Shown here one piece after another: positions 1 through 5,875 of a stretch of 10,907 nt of DNA. This DNA is from Planctomycetota bacterium (lineage in GTDB: Bacteria; Planctomycetota; Phycisphaerae; UBA1845): assembly GCA_022563615.1 (NCBI GenBank), contig JADFMZ010000073.1, forward strand, positions 1 through 10,907, read 5' to 3'. The first letter of the stretch is position 1, and the number at the start of each line of letters is the position of its first letter. Made by a program: the position numbers and the translations under genes. The notes below the pieces were generated by a model. It did not search any database. It worked only from the letters and a program-made list of their open reading frames with translations, and was not told the DNA's origin.

Positions 1-1623
1 ACCGGTCAGGCCACGACCGGGTTAGTCGTCGATTCCGGCTACCAAGGGTTCGCAGGCGACGATGCAGCCCGCCACGGATCGTCCTTCAATCCCGAGTCCA
101 AGCACGTCGTCCTTTGGGGTGAATCCTTCTCGGGCCGAAACGTTACCTACAGCCTTACCCCATTGAAGCCGGGCAACTACACCTTCGCCCTGCTGGACCA
201 GGATGAGGCAAAAGCGGTGCAAGGATGGATCCACGTCGCAACGACCGGGACCGAACTGGTTGACGTGCTTCGGAAATGGAGAAACGACATCCCCGAGCAG
301 AAGCAGGGGCTTGCCTACGACTTCGAGCTGCAGAACAATCTCCAGACCCGTAACGCGAAAGTATTCAAGAGCTTCGCCCGGCAACTCCGCGCGTTCAACC
401 AATTGGAGCGCGAACTGGATGCGGCCATTGACCGCGAAATGCAGACCCAAGCGCACGCTCAAATGCGCACCGGTGGTTTCCTTCACAACATCGAGGTTCT
501 GCTGTTGCCCGGTGACAATAGTTTCTTCCGTCCGACCACTCAACCGGCGTTCAGCAAGCAGGAGTTGGATCGCGTGCGATCGGGCGAGGCTGCCAGCAAA
601 ATGGTGCTGGTTGCCGACTACGCCAAGGCGGAATGGAAGCTGCGCCATATCCACCGGCTTTCCGACGATTTCCAGCGGTGCAAGGCCGTCTTTACCGAGG
701 AGGCCCAGCGTCTTGCCCGTCGCAAACGTTATTACATGCTGACCGATCACCTCTATCACCATGATCGCAAGTTCGTCGAGAACGAAATGCACTTGCAGCA
801 TTGCCTGGCGACGATCGACCGACTTAACGAGCAGATCGCGGAGCTGCGAGGGCGGCGGATGGGGCTGGCGTTTGTCACCGAGCTGTTCGCCCCCGATGGT
901 TCCTTCCAGGTTCTCAACGACGAAAAAAACGATCTGCGACGTGAGGAAAAGGTGTTGGAGGCGAAAATGCATCGCCTGAACCAACTGTTCGAACAGGCGA
1001 ACGAAGACAGCTCCCGCCGCGTGACCATCGAGCAGGATCGCCAGTGGGTCCATCGGGCGATGGAAGGGCTGAACTCGGAGCTGGCGCGCCTGGATGAAGC
1101 GCAAAAAGCCTTGCAAACGATGAAGGATTCCAGTCGGGTCATTCATCGCCAGGGCGATTATCGCTTGCTGGCATCCAGCTTCGTCAATCAAGACATTCCG
1201 TTCTTTATCCGACAAACGGTCGAGCGCGAGGCTTTGATGTCCATCCGCTTGCAAGCGGCGGACAACGTCCTGGTCCCCACCAGCTTGACCGACGCGTACC
1301 ATCACACCGGACCCTGGGCACGCGCCGCCAACCCGTTCGAATTTCCGCCGGCGCCCCAGCAGTCGATGCAACGATCGGCCTCAACTCAGCCGATGCAAAG
1401 TTCAGTCCGATCGCAATCGATGCAACGTTCATCTCTACCTCAGCCGATGCAAACGTCCTTCAGGACGCAGCCGGGCAAGGCCTACCTGACTACGATGAAG
1501 CCGGAGCCCGTTCGGAGTTGGGAAAAGAAGACGGGTCGCGCACAACACAACGAGAACCCGGACTGCCCCTGGCTTCTGAAAGTTCTGGTGCCGCCCTGTT
1601 GGCTCGCTGATCCGCAGCAGTAA
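1..1623 (+). CDS. Hypothetical helical/coiled-coil protein with C-terminal 9-residue repeats (5' end outside window)
   Basis: I do not recognise this family. The frame is open from base 1 to TAA at 1621-1623 (540 visible residues), so the start lies upstream; the TTG at 163 is an internal Leu codon and there is no reason to start there. Visible residues 1 to about 80 look like a small beta-rich domain, with a stretch reading SLTPLKPGNYTFALLD at about 48-63. Residues about 85-375 are strongly helical and charged, with long Glu/Arg/Leu/Gln-rich runs that look like coiled coil (best around 234-287 and 309-375). A Pro/Ala-rich linker leads to four tandem 9-residue repeats (residues 455-490), then a basic stretch and a short hydrophobic, Trp/Pro/Cys-containing tail. 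It converges on the minus-strand genes. A structural or envelope-spanning role is possible, but that is only inference from the coiled coil. The reading frame is secure; the function is unknown. Confidence 0.8.
   Translation, partial: TGQATTGLVVDSGYQGFAGDDAARHGSSFNPESKHVVLWGESFSGRNVTYSLTPLKPGNYTFALLDQDEAKAVQGWIHVATTGTELVDVLRKWRNDIPEQKQGLAYDFELQNNLQTRNAKVFKSFARQLRAFNQLERELDAAIDREMQTQAHAQMRTGGFLHNIEVLLLPGDNSFFRPTTQPAFSKQELDRVRSGEAASKMVLVADYAKAEWKLRHIHRLSDDFQRCKAVFTEEAQRLARRKRYYMLTDHLYHHDRKFVENEMHLQHCLATIDRLNEQIAELRGRRMGLAFVTELFAPDGSFQVLNDEKNDLRREEKVLEAKMHRLNQLFEQANEDSSRRVTIEQDRQWVHRAMEGLNSELARLDEAQKALQTMKDSSRVIHRQGDYRLLASSFVNQDIPFFIRQTVEREALMSIRLQAADNVLVPTSLTDAYHHTGPWARAANPFEFPPAPQQSMQRSASTQPMQSSVRSQSMQRSSLPQPMQTSFRTQPGKAYLTTMKPEPVRSWEKKTGRAQHNENPDCPWLLKVLVPPCWLADPQQ
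1363..1470 (+). repeat. Four tandem 27-bp units encoding a 9-residue repeat
   Basis: Units lie at 1363-1389, 1390-1416, 1417-1443 and 1444-1470. They encode SMQRSASTQ, PMQSSVRSQ, SMQRSSLPQ and PMQTSFRTQ. Met-Gln at positions 2-3, Ser at 5 and Gln at 9 are invariant, and units 1/3 and 2/4 match each other best. This suggests a 27-bp duplication followed by duplication of the 54-bp pair. The segment is Ser/Gln/Met-rich, low in complexity and probably disordered. Confidence 0.85.
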
Positions 1624-1674
1624 GAACAAACTACCGGCGGGCGATCGGGGAACGAAAGTCTGCCTATCAGCGCA

Positions 1675-1730
1675 CGAAAAAGGCCTCCCCGGCTTGCACG
1701 ATCGATCGATCCTGCAAGCCGTGGGAGGCC
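1675..1730 (-). terminator. Rho-independent terminator of the minus-strand gene group
   Basis: The arms at 1682-1698 and 1713-1730 pair over 17 bp with a single bulged base (1722), around a 14-base loop. Read on the minus strand, the stem is followed at once by five T (A-run at 1677-1681 on the plus strand), the classic intrinsic terminator layout. It ends transcription from the gene finishing at 1850. On the plus strand the stem is followed by GTTCGATT, a poor T tract, so termination of the converging gene (stop at 1623) by the same hairpin is possible but weaker. Confidence 0.85.
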
Positions 1731-1749
1731 GTTCGATTACTTGGACTAA

Positions 1750-1821
1750 TCAACTCGCCATTTTGGCGATGATCCGTTCCAGCCCCGGAGATTCCTCACA
1801 CACACCAGGGGGCCAGCACAT
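1750..1821 (-). CDS. Possible 23-residue Cys-containing micro-ORF
   Basis: Between the stop of the Cys-rich repeat gene (1850) and the terminator, the minus strand has an ATG at 1819-1821 and TGA at 1750-1752. The peptide starts MCWPPGVCEE and ends in an amphipathic-looking GLERIIAKMAS. The same frame stays open upstream, adding about 13 residues, until a TGA overlapping the end of the upstream gene. No good Shine-Dalgarno sequence precedes the ATG. It may be a real small peptide, the decayed or frameshifted tail of the upstream gene, or chance. Listed because its composition looks more protein-like than random. Confidence 0.2.
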   Translation of the reverse strand: MCWPPGVCEESPGLERIIAKMAS

Positions 1822-1849
1822 CGTCGCATCACTTGGATGAAACTCTGCA

Positions 1850-2797
1850 CTAGGAGACGTTCAGACGCGCCGCCGCCGCAACGATGGTGCGGATCTTGTG
1901 CTTGGCCAGCTTGAGCTTGGCCGACTGGGAACAGCCGGTTTCCTCGTCACCCACGACATAGACCAGCTTCGAACTCGTCTCTTTGGCCTTGGCGCCGGCC
2001 ATCTTGTCGCAGCAGAAGGATTGGTCGCCCACCTTGTAAGTCATCTTTACGCTGGTCAGAGCGGCCTTGACGGCCTCGACGGCCTTTTGGGCCTTTTCCC
2101 GGCTATCAAAGTCGATGCCGGCAACGCGATAGGCGATCTTGGAATCGGATTTCTTCGCGAGATCCTTGGCCCGTAACGGGCATTGGACGCACTCTCCGCC
2201 GACGGCGTACTGGATCGAGGATAGAGATGCGATCTCGCTTTCGAGAAGGCTGGCGAGCTTGACAATCGCTTCGCCCTCGTCGGTAAAGACCTGCTCGCTA
2301 ACCACGTATTGCATTTTTCCGCCGTTGGCCTTGGCCATCTTGCCGGCGGACTTGGAGCAACCCGTAACTTCATCGCCAACCTTGTATTGCATGGAGGGCA
2401 GCGACGCCAGGACCGCATCAATTTGCTTCTTGATCGGGCAGGTGCACTCGCCCCCGGCCGACGTCAACTTGCCCTTGCCGCTGCATGTGGACTCGCCCGC
2501 TGCTTTGGCAGCGAAAGGACAATCCTTGCCGGAGCTTCCCTCGGCCTTGGCCGACGTCAACTTGGATTTGCCGCTGCACGTCGAGCTTCCGGTAGCCGCC
2601 GCGTCGGATCGACCGTCGGTGGTGGCGCCGGCAGCGGTCAGCTTCGCCCTGGCGTGTGGGCATTCGCTCGGATTCCCCGGCGCTTGCGCAGCCGTCTTGG
2701 TCGCCTTGTGCTTGGGGCACCCGTCGCACGCCTGAGCCGAAGCGACAAAAGAACCGACACCCAACACCACCAACATGCTTAACAATTTTCGTGTCAT
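1850..2797 (-). CDS. Exported Cys-rich protein with alternating repeat modules, function unknown
   Basis: 315 residues. The ATG at 2795-2797 is chosen over one 24 bases upstream because a perfect AAGGAGG (2804-2810) lies 6 bases before it, inside the longer reading. An N-terminal signal peptide (residues 1-23, likely cut after ASAQA) is followed directly by CDGC. Residues 24-125 are low-complexity and Cys-rich, with CDGC, ECPH, DCPF and CTCP, and a duplicated STCSGK(S/G)KLTSA. Residues 135-311 hold three units of about 58 residues beginning at Tyr138, Tyr197 and Tyr254, each with a second Tyr exactly 26 residues later. The odd half-modules carry Cys (TGCSKSA, CVQCPLRA, FCCDKMA), and the last half-module (TGCSQSA) resembles the first. 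Short Y-x-V-G...C patterns faintly recall metal-binding YHS/TRASH-like domains, but this is a weak analogy. It is the last gene before the terminator. Periplasmic metal or thiol chemistry is inference. Confidence 0.85.
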   Translation of the reverse strand: MTRKLLSMLVVLGVGSFVASAQACDGCPKHKATKTAAQAPGNPSECPHARAKLTAAGATTDGRSDAAATGSSTCSGKSKLTSAKAEGSSGKDCPFAAKAAGESTCSGKGKLTSAGGECTCPIKKQIDAVLASLPSMQYKVGDEVTGCSKSAGKMAKANGGKMQYVVSEQVFTDEGEAIVKLASLLESEIASLSSIQYAVGGECVQCPLRAKDLAKKSDSKIAYRVAGIDFDSREKAQKAVEAVKAALTSVKMTYKVGDQSFCCDKMAGAKAKETSSKLVYVVGDEETGCSQSAKLKLAKHKIRTIVAAAARLNVS

Positions 2798-2909
2798 ACC
2801 CAGCCTCCTTTTACTAGCCAACCTATTCCGAACTCAAAAATCTTGCGATTGTCAAACCCGCCGAATCGCCTCTCCCAAGGGAAAACGATACGTCGGACAT
2901 TACGGATTT
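2798..2909 (-). promoter_or_regulatory. Leader of the Cys-rich gene with a possible -35 box
   Basis: The 112-base gap between queD and the Cys-rich gene contains a perfect TTGACA on the minus strand (plus-strand positions 2850-2855), but no good TATAAT at standard spacing (the nearest is an A/T-containing GGAATA, about 20 bases away). The gene has its own strong ribosome-binding site at 2804-2810. It may be transcribed by read-through from queD, from its own promoter, or both. Confidence 0.3.
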
Positions 2910-3338
2910 CTAACCTCGATATTCACACCTGCTCGAGCAGGTTTCAGCTACGTTCACCTGGGCAAGCGTGGGCAACCCCTGTTTGAGTCGATCCCAAATC
3001 CACCGGGCGATGTTCTCCGCCGTCGGGTTGTCCAGCCCTTCGATTTCGTTGAGGTAGTGGTGATCCAGACTCATCAGCAATGGATCAAACGCCTGCTTGA
3101 TCTCCGCGAAATCAACCAGCCATCCCAGGTGTGGGTCAACCTCCCCCTCGCAGACCAATTCAACGCGAAAGCTGTGGCCGTGCAACCGACCGCACTTGTG
3201 GCCGGCCGGCACATTCGGCAATCGGTGCGCCGCCTCAAACCGGAAGGCCCGCGACAAACGAACCCGTCCTCGCGTGTCAGCCAACTCCTCCTGACCCACA
3301 CATTCTACCGTTTCAGATTCGTCGCGGGGGAGAATCAT
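2910..3338 (-). CDS. queD: 6-carboxy-5,6,7,8-tetrahydropterin synthase (QueD / PTPS family)
   Basis: This cytosolic Zn enzyme converts 7,8-dihydroneopterin triphosphate to 6-carboxytetrahydropterin, the second step towards preQ0 and queuosine. From the ATG at 3336-3338 (142 residues) the motifs are: FEAAHRLP (His38), KCGRLHGH (Cys49 nucleophile; His53 and His55 complete the zinc triad), DHHYLN (Asp92, His93), PTAENIARWIW, and ETCSSRCEYRG (Glu132, pterin binding). From memory the core matches E. coli QueD (about 120 residues) closely, including the VDPH.GW..DFAE stretch, which favours QueD over eukaryotic-type PTPS. The start is uncertain. Residues 1-28 are an extension absent from short homologues; TTG at 3255-3257, with GAGGA upstream, would give a 115-residue canonical protein, and TTG at 3381-3383 would overlap the upstream gene. 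The gene begins 16 bases after the upstream isomerase stop, so co-transcription is likely. No other queuosine gene is visible. Confidence 0.93.
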   Translation of the reverse strand: MILPRDESETVECVGQEELADTRGRVRLSRAFRFEAAHRLPNVPAGHKCGRLHGHSFRVELVCEGEVDPHLGWLVDFAEIKQAFDPLLMSLDHHYLNEIEGLDNPTAENIARWIWDRLKQGLPTLAQVNVAETCSSRCEYRG

Positions 3339-3354
3339 CTGTAACGATTCCGTA

Positions 3355-4455
3355 TCAATCCACTTGTAACAGTGTGATTTCAAACACGAGCGTGGAGTCC
3401 GGCGGAATCATGCCCGGTATGCCGCCGGAACCAAAGCCGAGCTCAGAGGGAACGATCAGCAGGCGTTCCCCACCCTCCTTCATCGTTTGGAGGCCTTCCT
3501 GCCATCCCTTGATCGCCGTGTCGAGCTTGATCGTCAGCGGCTCTTCAAGCCGGCTTTCAAATTCCACGCCACCGACGAACGTTCCGATATACAGGATGGA
3601 TATTTCGCTCTCCAGCACCGGCATGGCGCCGCCGCCGACCACCAGATCCACATAAATGAGCCCCGACTTGGAGGTTACGGCCTTGTTGCCCGCCTTTTCC
3701 TCGTGGGATCGAATCAGGTTGGCCAGACGGTTCTCCTCCTCGGCCTGATACTGTTGAACAATCTGCTTCGCACCGGCCCGGTCAAAGGGAGTGATCAGGC
3801 GCACGGTCCGGATGACAACGGGTTTGATCGGCACGACCGCGCTTCGACCCTCGGCGTAGCGCGGGTGCGTGGCCACGGGCACGCGGCGGATTTTCTCGAT
3901 GGTGTCAAAACCATCGACGACTTTCCCGAACACGGTGTAGCCCACCTTGTCACTCGGTTCATCCAGATGCAGGTTGTGGGCCAGGTTGATGTAGAACTCC
4001 GACCGGGCGGAGTTGGCCACCCCCGGCCGCCGAACCATGCCGATCGTGTAGCGGCGGTTGACCAGCCCGTTGGGCCACTCGTTGGGGATGGTCGCCCGCA
4101 ATCCATCGGTTTTGGCCGTCATATCAGGAAGGTAGCCGCCGCCTTGAATGACGGTCTTCTCCACCACCCGGTGGAACGTGATACCGTTGTAGAAGCCGTC
4201 CTGAATATAATCGACGAAGTTGATGACGGTAATCGGTGAGGCTTCGGCATCAAGCTCCAACACAAGATTCCCGAGCGTAGTTTCCAACTCTACGCGCGGA
4301 CGTAGCGGATTGGTTTCGGCGGCGTCCGCGATTGGGCTGCCGCCACCGCGCGGCGTCTGACACCCGACCATCAAGAGCATCGCAATGAGAGGAGCAACCG
4401 CCACCCAACGACGGGTTTCGATCCGCTGAGTAAGCGTGTGGGTATCGAGTTTCAC
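3355..4455 (-). CDS. Lipoprotein-like cyclophilin-FKBP fusion, diverged peptidyl-prolyl isomerase paralogue
   Basis: 366 residues from GTG at 4453-4455, with TAGGA about 5 bases upstream. The N-terminus has a basic stretch, a hydrophobic run (residues 17-31) and a lipobox-like LMVGC (Cys32), suggesting an envelope lipoprotein. A cyclophilin domain (about 54-225) and an FKBP domain (about 262-366) are joined by a helical, Glu/Arg-rich linker. Many active-site residues have changed. In the cyclophilin motif FHRVVEKTVIQGG, Arg96 and Gln104 remain but the conserved Phe is Thr101, and the usual QFF is EFY (153-155). In the FKBP domain Tyr289, Phe299, Trp318 and Phe358 persist, but the Asp is Glu300, the two PFxF Phe are Leu307 and Ile309, and the pocket Tyr is Phe341. 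The downstream neighbour is its canonical paralogue on the 5' side, so this looks like a tandem duplicate that has specialised as a chaperone or substrate-binding protein with little isomerase activity (inference). Confidence 0.92.
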   Translation of the reverse strand: MKLDTHTLTQRIETRRWVAVAPLIAMLLMVGCQTPRGGGSPIADAAETNPLRPRVELETTLGNLVLELDAEASPITVINFVDYIQDGFYNGITFHRVVEKTVIQGGGYLPDMTAKTDGLRATIPNEWPNGLVNRRYTIGMVRRPGVANSARSEFYINLAHNLHLDEPSDKVGYTVFGKVVDGFDTIEKIRRVPVATHPRYAEGRSAVVPIKPVVIRTVRLITPFDRAGAKQIVQQYQAEEENRLANLIRSHEEKAGNKAVTSKSGLIYVDLVVGGGAMPVLESEISILYIGTFVGGVEFESRLEEPLTIKLDTAIKGWQEGLQTMKEGGERLLIVPSELGFGSGGIPGMIPPDSTLVFEITLLQVD

Positions 4456-4477
4456 AATTCCTAGCCCTAATCTGAGC

Positions 4478-4495
4478 CGCAGGCTTTAGCCTGCG
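4478..4495. repeat. Perfect 8-bp-arm palindrome (REP-like hairpin) between the isomerase genes
   Basis: CGCAGGCT, a TT loop, then AGCCTGCG. It lies 22 bases upstream of the GTG start of the diverged isomerase, in the 129-base gap between the two paralogues. There is no T tract on either side, so it is not a typical intrinsic terminator. Short palindromes of this GCAGGCT...AGCCTGC type occur as dispersed elements in many genomes; whether this one is dispersed here cannot be judged from a single copy. It could form an mRNA hairpin that affects stability or initiation of the downstream gene. Confidence 0.6.
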
Positions 4496-4584
4496 CGAAC
4501 CCAACCGACGATCACCGGAAACTGTGCCATCGCACGGACTAAGGCCCGCGGCCCAGTCTTGTCATAGTGTCGTACTTCCACATG

Positions 4585-5625
4585 TTACTTGATGGACAGT
4601 AGTTCCACCTCAAATACCAACGTCGCATTGGCGGGAATCTTCGGTGGAGATCCTCGACTGCCGTAGCCCAGATCCGATGGGATAACCAGAATGCGCTTTC
4701 CCCCGACCTTCATCGTTTTGACCCCTTCGAGCCAACCCTGGATCACTCCACCTGTCAGGCCGAAGGTAAACGGTTGGCCGCGATCCACCGAGCTGTCGAA
4801 CTTCGTCCCGTCCGTCAGCCAGCCGGTGTAATGCACCTCGACCCTGGCGGTCGGCTCCGGCATTGGTCCTTCACCCTCTGTCAAATCGTACATAATCAAC
4901 CCGGAGTCGGTCTTGGTGCCCTTGGCCTGGGCGTCCTCATACTTCTTGTTGCGTCCCTGAGCTTCTGCGTTCACTTCTTCCTCCGTGCCTTGAATAGCGG
5001 CTTGGACTTTGGTTCGATCGAACGAGCCTACTACGCGCACGGATTTGATGACCACCGGTTCCACCGGAACCTTGCCGCCGGGAATGGTCGCATGTCGGGT
5101 TACCGCCGTGTTGCGAATCTTCTCTACGGTTTCCATGCCCTCGACCACCTTGCCGAAAACAGTGTAGGCGGCGCCGTCACGAGCTTGATTCAGCGAGGCG
5201 TTGTCGACCACGTTGATGAAGAACTGCGCGGTTGCAGAGTCCGGTTGTCCACCCAAACGGGCCATGGCGATCGTGCCGCGTTTGTTCTTGAGCCCGTTTT
5301 GCCATTCGTTCTTGATGCCCTCGCGAAGCCCCTCCGTCTTCTTTCCATCCATGGTGAAACCGCCGCCCTGGATCATGAATCCCGCGATGACCCGGTGAAA
5401 GATCGTCCCATCGTAATACTTGTCCTGTGCGTACTGGATGAAGTTCAAAGTTGAGATGGGCGCTTTTTCCGCGTCCAGTTCGAGGACGATGTCGCCCAGC
5501 GTCGTCTCCATCTTGACGCGCGGATGCATGCCCGAAGATTCCTTATCCCCGGCGAAGCTCGGCGCGCCGGCCAGCACTGCCAGACCGCAAGTCGCGGCCG
5601 TAGTCCATGTCAACCCACCGTTCAT
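4585..5625 (-). CDS. Exported cyclophilin-FKBP fusion peptidyl-prolyl cis-trans isomerase
   Basis: 346 residues from ATG at 5623-5625, chosen over an upstream in-frame start because AAAGGA lies 6 bases before it and a clean signal peptide follows (residues 1-25, cut after PSFA). It catalyses proline cis-trans isomerisation, presumably in the periplasm. The cyclophilin domain (about 36-200) is close to E. coli PpiA/PpiB, with FHRVIAGFMIQGGGF (Arg78, Phe83, Gln86) and ATAQFFINVVDN (Gln134, Phe135, Phe136). A charged helical linker (about 203-236) leads to a complete FKBP domain (about 240-346): VHYTG (Tyr266), KFDSS (Phe276, Asp277), PFTF (Phe286, Phe288), GGVIQGW (Val294, Ile295, Trp298), GYG (Tyr321) and LVFEVELL (Phe338). 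All usual catalytic residues are present in both domains. It is the first gene of the minus-strand group, followed after 129 bases by its diverged paralogue. Confidence 0.95.
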   Translation of the reverse strand: MNGGLTWTTAATCGLAVLAGAPSFAGDKESSGMHPRVKMETTLGDIVLELDAEKAPISTLNFIQYAQDKYYDGTIFHRVIAGFMIQGGGFTMDGKKTEGLREGIKNEWQNGLKNKRGTIAMARLGGQPDSATAQFFINVVDNASLNQARDGAAYTVFGKVVEGMETVEKIRNTAVTRHATIPGGKVPVEPVVIKSVRVVGSFDRTKVQAAIQGTEEEVNAEAQGRNKKYEDAQAKGTKTDSGLIMYDLTEGEGPMPEPTARVEVHYTGWLTDGTKFDSSVDRGQPFTFGLTGGVIQGWLEGVKTMKVGGKRILVIPSDLGYGSRGSPPKIPANATLVFEVELLSIK

Positions 5626-5718
5626 CGTACATCCTTTCCAATGGGGTGATTTCGGCACCACCCTAAGGTTCCTTGGATTGCCCGGCCTGGGAATCTTCCC
5701 CGCCAGGGTAAAACGATT

Positions 5719-5747
5719 AGCATAGCCAGCGGCTGCGACGAAGGCAA
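5719..5747 (-). promoter_or_regulatory. Candidate sigma70-type promoter for the isomerase gene group
   Basis: On the minus strand, TTGCCT (plus-strand 5742-5747) and TATGCT (5719-5724) are separated by exactly 17 bases; each matches four of six consensus positions. It lies about 95 bases upstream of the ATG at 5625, in the divergent gap shared with the permease-acyltransferase gene. No comparably good promoter was seen for the plus-strand gene in the same gap. Confidence 0.4.
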
Positions 5748-5875
5748 CCCGGTCACCTCTTTAGGTAGGACAAGATGGATCGACCCGGGTGCGACGGACA
5801 TGAGTAGCCGGCACCGTCCGAGAGAGAATCGCCGGCTGCACCTTGAAGGCCGCCGCCCGAGGATTGCAAGCTCCA

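Noticed and set aside
22..1371. 449-codon open frame on the minus strand opposite the left-edge gene
   Set aside because: It is codon-aligned antisense to the plus-strand gene, a common artefact in GC-rich DNA. The plus frame runs past both ends, and has a sensible hydrophilic helical composition and codon pattern.
1363..1470. Short direct repeats considered as a CRISPR array
   Set aside because: The 27-bp units abut without spacers and stay in frame inside a coding sequence, so they are a coding repeat.
3487..5454. Long plus-strand open frames (3487-4239, 4774-5454) opposite the isomerase genes
   Set aside because: They are antisense shadows of two genes with unmistakable domain motifs.
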